Shown here: piece by piece, positions 43,921 through 51,303 of the stretch | How positions within the stretch are numbered: position 1 is the first letter of the stretch | How the letters are laid out: each line of letters opens with the position of its first letter | From: Sphingobacteriaceae bacterium | Lineage (GTDB): Bacteria > Bacteroidota > Bacteroidia > Sphingobacteriales > Sphingobacteriaceae | DNA length: 64,000 nt | Reading direction: 5' to 3' | Assembly: GCA_029266635.1 (NCBI GenBank) | Contig: JAQSWM010000002.1 | Coordinates: 186,001-250,000 of the forward strand | The notes under the pieces: generated by a model | The model's input: only the letters and a program-made list of their open reading frames with translations | Told to the model about the DNA's origin: nothing | Database searches by the model: none | Made by a program: the position numbers and the translations under genes

Positions 43921-44706
43921 ATGAAAACATTCAAGTCAATAATAGTGCTGGCATTGATCTGCATAGCGAATCTAGTCAGCGCTCAGGATACTATTTATGT
44001 TAGCCATAACAAAACAACTGCAATAGAATTTCCTGCGAGGATTGCCAACCCGGTAAACGCCGGTCGTCATCTCATTGCTGCTGCTAAAGGTGATAATGTG
44101 CTTACTGTTAAAGCCTCAAAAGGCTTTCTCCCCTCCCAGATTCTTATAACAACAGAAGACGGGGAAGATTATCATCTCCCCGTCGCCTTCTCTTATGGCC
44201 GGGCTGGTCAGTTTTATCGTTTGGCTAACCGCCAGGAAACTGTAGCAGCAGATGCCCGACGGCAAACGCCAGAAGAAGAAGTCAGCTTAAAACTAGCATC
44301 AGGTAGAGTCCGAAATGTAGTAAGCAGCGACAAAAAGGGCAGAGTAAAAGCTGAACTCGGACAGATATCAGTGTCAGGGAATACTCTCTTTTATAAGTTG
44401 AAAATCGAAAACAACTCGAGTATTAACTATGATCTCGATTTCGTCCGCTTCTACGTCCGGGATCTCAAAACACCGAAAAGGACAGTTACTCAAGAACGGG
44501 AAATTCATCCGACGCAATCCATTGGAGCAACGCAAAATACTATCACAGCCGGAGGATCGGGCCTATACGTGTTCGCCTTCGACAAGTTTCCTCTTGCAAA
44601 AGGCCAGGCGCTATTCACGGAGATTTACGAAAAGAACGGAGCCCGGAACTTGTACTTAAAAGTGACAGCAAGAGAAAATGTAAAGGCGCAATTACTAAAG
44701 GAATAG
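43921..44706 (+). CDS. traN: TraN, VirB9-like (DUF4138) transfer protein
   Basis: A 261-residue exported protein with signal peptide (ALICIANLVSAQ) and the DUF4138 pattern: TTAIEFPARI, VKASKGFLPSQILITTEDG, then FVRFYVRDLKTPKRTVTQE. In Bacteroidota elements TraN forms the outer-membrane part of the channel with TraM. It ends 3 bp before the next gene. Confidence 0.9.
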   Translation: MKTFKSIIVLALICIANLVSAQDTIYVSHNKTTAIEFPARIANPVNAGRHLIAAAKGDNVLTVKASKGFLPSQILITTEDGEDYHLPVAFSYGRAGQFYRLANRQETVAADARRQTPEEEVSLKLASGRVRNVVSSDKKGRVKAELGQISVSGNTLFYKLKIENNSSINYDLDFVRFYVRDLKTPKRTVTQEREIHPTQSIGATQNTITAGGSGLYVFAFDKFPLAKGQALFTEIYEKNGARNLYLKVTARENVKAQLLKE

Positions 44707-44709
44707 AAG

Positions 44710-45795
44710 ATGGAATTCGATCATGAAAACGCTGCCAATCTGCGCAACTATTTTGAAAGTGAGTACTCGCAGGGGAAAAAGTGGTTTGCATACGCCCCCG
44801 ATTCAGTTATTAAGGGAAAGTGGGATGTAAACTGCTTTTCCAGCCATCTGGATGCCTTGCAGTATGCGCATGATAATACCTCTGCCTGGGAGATTATAGA
44901 AACCGGTTATGTAACAGACGCTATCTATCACCTGAAAAACATTTTAAATATCAAAACAGCGCAGAATGAGGATAAACACATTCAATACTCAAAATCAATA
45001 ACATCTATGAATACGCAAAATTTAGAATTCCTTCAATCCAGCTTAAAGTATTTTGGATTCGGAGACAAACTTAACGAGGAACTGAAGAAAAATATTGAGC
45101 AACAAAAAGGAGAATTTCAGCTCCACCTGCAGATTCCCCATTTCAATAATAAGATGGACTACACTCTCCATTTCAAAAAATCTGATTCTACAGAAATGTA
45201 TTTCTTCAACCGGATGGATGCTAAACTGCAGAACGGAAAACCGGAGGAAGAAAAAAGTCAATCCTTTTATGTGAATAAAGGGAACGGGATTACAGCAAAG
45301 GAGGCGTTTAATCTCTTGGAAGGCCGATCCGTTTTTAAAGACCTTGTAAACAAAGAGGGACAAAAATACAGTGCATGGCTAAAGCTAGATTTTGAGAATG
45401 CTGATGATAAAGGCAATCATAAACTAAAACAGTTTAACGAGCATTACGGCTACGATCTGGAAAAGACCTTAGGTAATTTTCCTATTAAGGAACTTGCTGA
45501 TCCGGAACAAAAGAAACAGCTTCTGCAGTCGCTCGAAAAAGGCAATGTGCAACAGGTGACGATGAAGCAGGGTGAAAAAGATTTGAAGTTTTTCATCGAG
45601 GCCGTTCCGCAATTCAAGAACATAAATGTTTACGATCAGAAGATGCATGCTGTAAGAAGGCAGAACGTTCAGATTTTCGGAAAGTCTGAATCAACCGGAG
45701 AAAAAGTTTCTCAGAAGCAAGCCCAAAAGAAGGATGCCGACCCGGAGCAGCCGAAGCAAAAGCAATCCCGTAAGCGAAAACTGTCTTTGTCGTAA
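44710..45795 (+). CDS. ICE-associated protein of unknown function (361 residues)
   Basis: A soluble, highly charged protein with a Lys/Gln/Glu-rich basic tail (SRKRKLSLS end). Segments of note are FLQSSLKYFGFGDKLNEELKK, GNGITAKEAFNLLEGR and FNEHYGYDLEKTLG. The pattern (helical region, then a repeat of beta-type segments and a basic end) recalls the DUF3945/DUF4099-type proteins of Bacteroidota elements, but the assignment is tentative. Its distance of 3 bp from traN suggests co-expression with transfer genes. Confidence 0.65.
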   Translation: MEFDHENAANLRNYFESEYSQGKKWFAYAPDSVIKGKWDVNCFSSHLDALQYAHDNTSAWEIIETGYVTDAIYHLKNILNIKTAQNEDKHIQYSKSITSMNTQNLEFLQSSLKYFGFGDKLNEELKKNIEQQKGEFQLHLQIPHFNNKMDYTLHFKKSDSTEMYFFNRMDAKLQNGKPEEEKSQSFYVNKGNGITAKEAFNLLEGRSVFKDLVNKEGQKYSAWLKLDFENADDKGNHKLKQFNEHYGYDLEKTLGNFPIKELADPEQKKQLLQSLEKGNVQQVTMKQGEKDLKFFIEAVPQFKNINVYDQKMHAVRRQNVQIFGKSESTGEKVSQKQAQKKDADPEQPKQKQSRKRKLSLS

Positions 45796-45799
45796 TCCA

Positions 45800-45825
45800 G
45801 GAGCCCGAGAGGGCTTCTTTAGTTT
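45800..45825 (+). terminator. Terminator of the transfer operon
   Basis: GGAGCCC pairs with GGGCTTC (one G-T pair) around GAGA, followed by TTTAGTTTT. It lies 5 bp after the stop at 45795. Confidence 0.8.
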
Positions 45826-45885
45826 TCACGCATTTTTTAATAAAAGCGCAATTCTATATCTTAGTTATTCCATAAGCTTACTTAT

Positions 45886-46404
45886 ATGAAAAAGATACTA
45901 ACCTGCTTACTACCAATCTTTTTAATTGTATCCTGCTCATCTGAAAAGCTAGATCGGGAGAAAGCTCTGAAACTTCTGCAAGAAAATCATCAATCCCAGG
46001 CCGCCACTTACAATATATTTGTTTCAGACCCTACATATGCTAAAAGAATGCTTGATGCGGGATTGGAGAGCGAGGGTCTTTTAACTGTCCAACGAACTCA
46101 AAATCTTAGTGATGCCGGGAAACCGTTAATCACCTTCACTGAAAAAGGAAAGGCGTACCTGGTTCCGCAAACAGAGGAGGATAAAAAAGATAATGTACAA
46201 AGGGTTAAAATAGCTGATGAGACCGTAGAAGAAGTTATGGGCATACAAATGTTAGACGGCGATAAAAAGGCTGTTGTTGAATATACGACCTCTTATAGGA
46301 ATGTTACTCCGTTTGCTAAGCTGTCAAAAAAGAAGTTGGATGAGAAGGAGAGCCGTAAGGCTAGTCTTGTTTTGTATGATGATGGGTGGAGGTTGGAGAA
46401 GTGA
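45886..46404 (+). CDS. Putative lipoprotein of unknown function
   Basis: A 172-residue protein with a lipobox (FLIVSC, Cys17), so it is probably anchored in a membrane. The mature part has EKALKLLQENHQSQ, a beta-rich centre (QRVKIADETVEEVMGIQ), and ends VLYDDGWRLEK. A separate unit after the tra terminator. Unknown role; lipoproteins of this sort in ICEs can act in surface exclusion, which is a guess. Confidence 0.7.
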   Translation: MKKILTCLLPIFLIVSCSSEKLDREKALKLLQENHQSQAATYNIFVSDPTYAKRMLDAGLESEGLLTVQRTQNLSDAGKPLITFTEKGKAYLVPQTEEDKKDNVQRVKIADETVEEVMGIQMLDGDKKAVVEYTTSYRNVTPFAKLSKKKLDEKESRKASLVLYDDGWRLEK

Positions 46405-46694
46405 ACTCGGAACTTTAATATATGTAATCCGCCTTTCTCACCACTCCAAGCAAAGATACCGACGCCACGCGAAGCGTAAAGGCTATACAAGCGGATTCAT
46501 TAGTCATCGGTGCTTTTTGGCCATCCGGCCTTGACGCTTCGCATGGCTACCGCTCTTTGGTGCCTACGCAGTGAGAATGGGTTGGATTGTTCGATAACAC
46601 GACGTGTTAGAAACGAAACGTGGTGAGCTCAAACAAGGGAACAAGTTGGTTTTGTTGGTGAACTTTCGCATCTTGGCTATCTAAACTCAAATTC
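46405..46694. other. Intergenic region with a 20-bp imperfect inverted repeat
   Basis: No gene recognised. Arms at 46464-46483 and 46528-46547 match in 18 of 20 positions (core GCGAAGCGT / ACGCTTCGC) and are separated by 44 bp, giving a large potential stem-loop. A smaller AACAC/GTGTT hairpin lies near 46595-46608. Confidence 0.6.
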
Positions 46695-46874
46695 ATGAAT
46701 AACTACAACAAACTGAAAGATCTACTTGCGTCCATTGAAGCCGATGCTGACAAGTTTTATAACAATGGTAACAGTGCGGCTGGAACGAGAGTTCGGAAAG
46801 GATTACAAGAGATCAAAACGCTTGCTTCAGATATTAGGAAAGAAGTGACCGAAATCAAAAACGAAGAGAAATAA
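46695..46874 (+). CDS. Histone H1-like small protein (59 residues)
   Basis: An open frame of 59 codons starting MNNYNKLKDLL, with ADADKFYNNGNSAAGTRVRK, then GLQEIKTLASDIR and a Lys/Glu-rich end. The pattern of N/S-AAGTR-RK-LQE-K is that of the short histone-H1-like proteins widespread in Bacteroidota, which bind DNA or bacterial chromatin. A hairpin terminator follows the stop. Located in the element rather than next to chromosomal genes. Confidence 0.78.
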   Translation: MNNYNKLKDLLASIEADADKFYNNGNSAAGTRVRKGLQEIKTLASDIRKEVTEIKNEEK

Positions 46875-46879
46875 GTGAG

Positions 46880-46903
46880 AGGAGCTCGAGGGCTCCTTCT
46901 TTC
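46880..46903. terminator. Terminator after the H1-like gene
   Basis: AGGAGC (46880-46885) pairs with GCTCCT (46892-46897), followed by TCTTTC; between two convergent genes. Confidence 0.7.
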
Positions 46904-47132
46904 ATAACCTACACCTCGACTCAATGGCTCGGCCAATGGCGTGAACCAAGTCTGAGGACAAGCCAGTACCGTTTCCTTCTATCAACCAACTTTTTCCGTT
47001 TCTGAGCAACGTCAATGAGGCTCCTTCAAAAACGATCGGTATCTCAACTGTGCCTTTGGTAATGAGTCGCTCATTTTCTATCTGAAACCAGTAGTCCTTA
47101 CCTTCAAACGTTAATCTCAGCGGCATTCCCAT
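46902..47132 (-). CDS. Small protein of unknown function (76 residues)
   Basis: A 76-residue protein with a beta-rich start (RLTFEGKDYWFQIENERLI), then IPIVFEGASLTLLRNGKSW and a helical end (LSSDLVHAIGRAIESR). No family recognised. The compact fold with a hydrophobic core suggests a real protein. Convergent with the H1-like gene. Confidence 0.6.
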   Translation of the reverse strand: MGMPLRLTFEGKDYWFQIENERLITKGTVEIPIVFEGASLTLLRNGKSWLIEGNGTGLSSDLVHAIGRAIESRCRL

Positions 47133-47384
47133 ATTCGCAAAAATACCAAAGTTCCATCTTCAATCCTGTCGGTCTAGTCATTCAAGATCATCATTCTTAA
47201 TCATCAGCACAAAGTTAGGGCTGCATCCGGACACAGGTGCGCTTCGCCAAAGTAGTATTAAAAAAATGGGTATCCGCTTGTGGCGGAGCCTCCACATTTT
47301 TTGAATCTCCACTTTGCCCTTAGTCCTTATTCAGTCCTGCAGGAGCGCCATAATTAATTCATTAAACTTTTAAATCAGCTAATT
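47133..47384. other. Intergenic region before radC-like gene
   Basis: Contains a hairpin with AAAAAATG (47262-47269) and CATTTTTT (47296-47303) arms and inner TCCGC/GCGGA pairing, a probable bidirectional terminator, and a 10-bp palindrome TCCTGCAGGA (47336-47345) in the likely promoter of the radC-like gene. Nothing coding seen. Confidence 0.55.
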
Positions 47385-47855
47385 ATGGAAAAGCTACAAA
47401 ACCAGATTTCATTGTTCCAGGTATCAGAAATTCAAGTGTCTTATAAACCAAAGTTCAAAGCGTCAGAAAGGCCAAGAATATGCTGCTCCAAAGACATCTA
47501 TGAAATCTTGTACCAGAATTGGGATATGAATAAGATGGAATTACAAGAACAATTTAAAGTCATCCTCTTAAACCGTGGGAACAAGGTATTAGGAATTTTT
47601 GAAGTTTCGACTGGAGGAATGGCTGGAACAATAGCTGATCCTAAACTAATTTTCGGAACCGCTTTAAAAGGCTGTGCTAGTTCAATCATTCTGGCTCATA
47701 ATCATCCGTCAGGAAATTTGAAACCTAGTCAGGCAGATATCAATCTTACCAGGAAAATCAAAGACGGAGGTGAGCTATTGGATATAACTGTCTTAGATCA
47801 CCTAATAGTTACCTCTGATGGGTTTTACTCGTTTGCAGATGAAGGGCTGGTATAA
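47385..47855 (+). CDS. radC-like: RadC-like JAB-domain protein
   Basis: A 156-residue protein of the RadC/DUF2466 JAB family without the N-terminal helix-hairpin-helix half. The metal site is complete: Glu52/Glu55 region, His105 and His107 in AHNHPSG, Ser115 and Asp118 in PSQAD. Short RadC proteins are common on Bacteroidota mobile elements, with unknown biological role. It is the last clear ICE-type gene in the window. Confidence 0.9.
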   Translation: MEKLQNQISLFQVSEIQVSYKPKFKASERPRICCSKDIYEILYQNWDMNKMELQEQFKVILLNRGNKVLGIFEVSTGGMAGTIADPKLIFGTALKGCASSIILAHNHPSGNLKPSQADINLTRKIKDGGELLDITVLDHLIVTSDGFYSFADEGLV

Positions 47856-47866
47856 GCCCTTTTTTA
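47842..47866 (+). terminator. Intrinsic terminator of radC-like gene
   Basis: AAGGGCT (47842-47848) pairs with AGCCCTT (47855-47861), then TTTT. The hairpin overlaps the stop codon (47853-47855). Confidence 0.82.
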
Positions 47867-47964
47867 TTCACCCGGCTTGTAGAGTAAACTTCCTCTTGTC
47901 CACACAGCCATAATAGAGATTCGTTAAAATAGAAATTTCATTCTATGCCTACTCAATTAAGAGT

Positions 47965-48300
47965 CTACGCAGCAGTTACCATTCTTTGGCATTCTTCGGC
48001 GCAAGCCCTACAAGCTTTAGCACATTCCTGACAATGTTCAGTGTGGTGATTAGCACATTCGTTTCCGCATTCTTCACATATCTTGACGCAGATTCTACAG
48101 ATTTCCATCGCGTAAGTACTTCCCATGCTCATCAATTGTGCGGCCGAGTAGCAGATTGCAGAACACTGCATGTCTAATTCGATGCAACGCGCCATCATTT
48201 TCACATCGTCTTCCTTCGTACAAGAACTTGCACAGTGATTACATATTGCAGCACATTCTAAACATGCTTCAATGCAACTTTTCCATTCGTGATATCCCAT
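47965..48300 (-). CDS. Cys-rich four-helix-bundle copper-binding protein (Csp-like, DUF326)
   Basis: A 111-residue cytosolic protein full of cysteines in CxxxC patterns: CIEACLECAAICNHC, CSAICYSAA, CRICVKICEECGNEC and CQECAKACRACAEEC. The spacing matches copper-storage proteins, whose cysteines face the core of a four-helix bundle and hold many Cu(I) ions. It lies at the downstream end of a long minus-strand run, suggesting that metal storage is coupled with efflux. Confidence 0.9.
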   Translation of the reverse strand: MGYHEWKSCIEACLECAAICNHCASSCTKEDDVKMMARCIELDMQCSAICYSAAQLMSMGSTYAMEICRICVKICEECGNECANHHTEHCQECAKACRACAEECQRMVTAA

Positions 48301-48379
48301 TTCGCTAGTTTTTATTATTCTTCACCCTTATAACATGAGGAGTAACCAGTGGTTCTATCTTTTTGAGTTTATGGACAAG

Positions 48380-48829
48380 TCATTTAGATACCGCTTGAAA
48401 TAGTTTGTCGGGATTTGAAACCAGGTCCGCACTAACTTCTCCAAAATCACCTCTCAAATACTTTAATGCAAATCTTTCCCTATCAATTTCTTTAAATGAC
48501 CGTACCCCTAACTTTCGGAACAGAGGAAGTGGCGGACACCAACCCTGAACTCCATGCTGCAACAGAAAAGTAAGAACAACTCCCGGCAAAATGAGCCATT
48601 TCTTATGTACCGTTGCTGCAAGTAATACACCGATTCCGGCAAGTGTGCTGGCGTTTGTAATCAGCATCCGGTCCATGTACCATTCTTTCTCCAGCTCAGC
48701 AATACGTTGCGACATTGTGGATTTATCCGCTGTAGCGTATTTACGGATATTATCTCTCAACTGAAGTTCAATTTCATCGTTTATTGAATCGGGAGTGTTT
48801 CGTTCAACTCTGTCTTGTTGCTTAGTCAT
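48380..48829 (-). CDS. DUF2892-type membrane protein
   Basis: A 149-residue protein. An N-terminal hydrophilic helix region is followed by RMLITNASTLAGIGVLLAAT and a second helix (LPGVVLTFLLQHGVQGWCPPLPLFRKLG), the DUF2892 pattern of the YgaP/rhodanese-linked inner-membrane proteins. The tail is charged. The conserved WCPPLP near the membrane may hold a functional Cys. Neighbouring sulfur genes make a link to sulfane sulfur plausible. Confidence 0.78.
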   Translation of the reverse strand: MTKQQDRVERNTPDSINDEIELQLRDNIRKYATADKSTMSQRIAELEKEWYMDRMLITNASTLAGIGVLLAATVHKKWLILPGVVLTFLLQHGVQGWCPPLPLFRKLGVRSFKEIDRERFALKYLRGDFGEVSADLVSNPDKLFQAVSK

Positions 48830-48867
48830 AGATATAGATGTTTTTTATTTGCAATTAATTTTTCTTG

Positions 48868-49578
48868 TTACTGGCTATCACTTTTTTTCGAGTATAGGTG
48901 ATCGGGCGCACCATGACGAATTAATATCCAGGCTATAATCAGGAAAATGACAGATATTCCTAAAAAGCTGTAGTTCCAAATCACAATATCGGTTGTGATT
49001 TCCCGAACATTATGTAGCTTTAAAATGTGATGGTTGATAACGCCTTCAACTATATTGAATATACCCCAACCAAGGAATAATCCGCCTATGAAGGTTTTCC
49101 AGGAAATTATGACATCGGTCCTGAAAAACAGCTTCACTAACAAGAACAGTCCTATGAGTACAACTATAAGGCAAAAGAAGTGGAAAATGCCATCCCAAAA
49201 CATATTGACACTTTTGTTTAGAAGTGTGGTTGGAGGTATTTTATTCGACAACATTTCGTGCCATTGAAGAATTTGGTGAAGTATTGTTCCGTCAACGAAA
49301 CCACCGATGCCTATCCCTAATGTAGTCGAGGCTGAAATTAAGGGAACCACCGTAATTTTTTGTTTATGTTCAGCAGGATGTCTTTTCTCTCTAGCGGCAG
49401 TTAAGATGGAGAGCAAAATAACGATGCCAGCCAGCACTATAAAAGCGAGCATCATTGTGAACAGATTAGGGTAAAATGTACTGTCGAAGATCGCCTTTTG
49501 CAGATCCTGATTGCACGTAGTACATGAATAGGCTTTTTCGCCAGCGAGCAGAAGTAAGGATAATAGAACTTTCTTCAT
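48868..49578 (-). CDS. DUF2243 membrane protein
   Basis: A 236-residue protein (start ATG 49578) with a signal-like N-terminus followed by SCTTCNQDL, then four or five helices. DUF2243 landmarks are GGFVDGTILHQILQWHEM, KSVNMFWDGIFHFF and FNIVEGVINHHILKLHNVRE, with conserved His that could bind metal. Function unknown. The cysteines at the N-terminus are unusual for the family and may face the periplasm. A GGGCGCACCA match to the tRNA end lies inside its 3' end (48904). Confidence 0.8.
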   Translation of the reverse strand: MKKVLLSLLLLAGEKAYSCTTCNQDLQKAIFDSTFYPNLFTMMLAFIVLAGIVILLSILTAAREKRHPAEHKQKITVVPLISASTTLGIGIGGFVDGTILHQILQWHEMLSNKIPPTTLLNKSVNMFWDGIFHFFCLIVVLIGLFLLVKLFFRTDVIISWKTFIGGLFLGWGIFNIVEGVINHHILKLHNVREITTDIVIWNYSFLGISVIFLIIAWILIRHGAPDHLYSKKSDSQ

Positions 49579-49628
49579 GATAGCGATCAACTTATACTTG
49601 AACTGTTCCGCAAAAGCTTTTGTTTTCT

Positions 49629-50201
49629 TTATTGTAAAAGCAAGCCCTTGATAAAATCGTTCGTTTCCTTAGAATCGTAATCTGCCAGTCCTTCATGCTG
49701 ATAAACCAGCTCCCCATTTTTGTTAATGATTATTGTTGTTGGTAAAGTTCCCTTAAAGACTTGTTCAGGAACTATTCCTGCGGGGATATATGTAGAAAAC
49801 CGATAGCGGTTCTTTTTAAAAAAAACCTCAGATTCCTGTAATTCGCCATCCACATTTGCCATAATGAACAGAAGATCTTCCTCACCCTTGAAATGCTCCG
49901 CGAGTTTATTGATAGATGGCATTTCAGCAAGACATGGCGGACACCATTTCGCCCAGAAGTTGACGAAAATAACCTTTCCTTTAGCGTCTGCCACGTCAAT
50001 TTCCTGGCCACCGACAGACCGGAAAATCGCAGAGGGAACAACAGACTGATTATTAGCTTTTGCAGGAACAAAATCTGGCTCATACAAGCCAGATTTTATA
50101 AGTCCTTTTAGAATAAAGCTTTTTGCTTCAGGATTGAGAGCAATTACTGCAAGCACCACCATACTGATGATGAAGCCGATATTCGATTTGATATACTTCA
50201 T
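49629..50201 (-). CDS. TlpA-family thioredoxin-like protein
   Basis: A 190-residue protein with an N-terminal membrane anchor (FIISMVVLAVIALNPEA) and a thioredoxin fold with the active site WAKWCPPCLAEMPS. In the periplasm it would reduce disulfides or hand electrons to Cys-containing proteins. The gene starts 1 bp before the stop of the adaptor gene, so it is co-transcribed with the RND pump. Confidence 0.9.
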   Translation of the reverse strand: MKYIKSNIGFIISMVVLAVIALNPEAKSFILKGLIKSGLYEPDFVPAKANNQSVVPSAIFRSVGGQEIDVADAKGKVIFVNFWAKWCPPCLAEMPSINKLAEHFKGEEDLLFIMANVDGELQESEVFFKKNRYRFSTYIPAGIVPEQVFKGTLPTTIIINKNGELVYQHEGLADYDSKETNDFIKGLLLQ

Positions 50202-50202
50202 T

Positions 50203-51303
50203 TTACTTCTTTATTTGAACAGCAGCACCCTCTTCCAGTTCTTCCGTTCCCGATTTTAAAATTCTGTCTGCAGCGGTCAGATCTCCAAAAACCTCCTGCA
50301 TTTCTTTTTTTCTGATTCCGAGTGCTACAGGAATTCTTTCAACGACTCCATTTTCAATCTTTAACACAAACACTCCCGATTGAGCCTGAACCACACTGCT
50401 TGCGGGTAACCATAGAGTAGAATCCGGTCGTTTAAGCATCAGGTTTACCTGCGCATATTCGCCTCCTGCCAAAGTTTGATTCCGGTTATCTACATCGAAC
50501 TCGACGGCTATCGATCGGTTTTGCTGATCCAGTAGACCACTGTTTCTCGACAATGATGCTTTGTGGGCTTTTCCGGGGCGATTGCTGACCGTAAAAGTAG
50601 CAAGGGTGTTTTTGGTTACCGAATGCGCGTGTTTTTCAGGAACGGAAACGGTTAGTCGCAGGCGTTCCTGCTGAGCGATAGTAAACAATGGCGTAGAATT
50701 ATTCTCACCGACTAATGCTCCAACAGAAACATTTTTGGAAACGATAGTACCGCTGAACGGGGCTATAATTCTCAGGTAGTCTTTCAGCTGGGCAGATGCT
50801 CCGGTCGATGCCTTCGCCGAATGATAGGCCGCGCTGTCACTACGGAGTTGCGCCTTCGCCCGGTCTAGTTCAATTTCTGCTACGGCACCGTTCTTCGCGG
50901 CAGCTTTTTTAAGTCGCTGGTAGGCTTGCCTGCTATACAGGTAGCTCTCATAGAGCTTCCGTTCATTGGATTGAACCGACAGGTACTGCTGACTAATTTC
51001 AGGTGCCTCCAACACCGCCAGAAGCTGACCTTTTTTTACCCTGCTGCCCCTGTCTACATAAAGCTTTTTGACAAATCCTTTTGCCTTTGCAAAAACGTCT
51101 ACCTGCTCGAAGGGCTTAAGCTCTCCGGGTAGTGACAGCGGATAAACCGGCTGGTCTGATAATGGACTGGTTACTTCAACTATAGGTGTTGAACTTGCTT
51201 TTCTATCGGTTTTTGTTTCTTCACTTTTGCCGGTTGAACAGGCGCTTAAAACGGCTGCCAGTCCGGAGGCAATTACAACTAATGCTATATTTTTAGATTT
51301 CAT
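50203..51303 (-). CDS. RND efflux periplasmic adaptor (lipoprotein)
   Basis: A 366-residue membrane-fusion protein with lipobox LSACS (Cys22). It has lipoyl halves (GSRVKKGQLLAVLEAPE and IIAPFSGTIVSKNVSVGALV), a coiled-coil hairpin (about 95-165), and the barrel and proximal domains. It starts inside the last codons of the permease gene (11-bp overlap). Unlike the czc adaptor it has no His-rich parts, so the substrate class is probably different. Confidence 0.9.
   Translation of the reverse strand: MKSKNIALVVIASGLAAVLSACSTGKSEETKTDRKASSTPIVEVTSPLSDQPVYPLSLPGELKPFEQVDVFAKAKGFVKKLYVDRGSRVKKGQLLAVLEAPEISQQYLSVQSNERKLYESYLYSRQAYQRLKKAAAKNGAVAEIELDRAKAQLRSDSAAYHSAKASTGASAQLKDYLRIIAPFSGTIVSKNVSVGALVGENNSTPLFTIAQQERLRLTVSVPEKHAHSVTKNTLATFTVSNRPGKAHKASLSRNSGLLDQQNRSIAVEFDVDNRNQTLAGGEYAQVNLMLKRPDSTLWLPASSVVQAQSGVFVLKIENGVVERIPVALGIRKKEMQEVFGDLTAADRILKSGTEELEEGAAVQIKK

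Larger units (their letters stand above)
5552..47861. mobile_element. Integrative conjugative element (left end at the tRNA; right end not resolved)
   Basis: The block has a tyrosine recombinase next to a tRNA, a mobilization module (MobC, relaxase, coupling protein), an RteC-domain protein, a full Bacteroidota-type mating-pair operon (DUF4134/DUF4133/TraG/TraJ-TraN) and a RadC-like protein. Together these define an ICE. Cargo comprises AbiE, type II CBASS and metal-resistance operons. The left boundary is placed at the tRNA 3' end. No convincing copy of the tRNA 3' end was found to the right. The right coordinate only marks the last gene I am confident belongs to it, and the element may extend past 64000. 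Confidence 0.8.

Noticed and set aside
48330-48352. GAGTAACCAGTGGTTC as a third copy of the Crp/Fnr-type operator
   Set aside because: Only a 4-bp palindrome (AACC/GGTT) with 3-bp spacer; differs in length and sequence from the two real matches.
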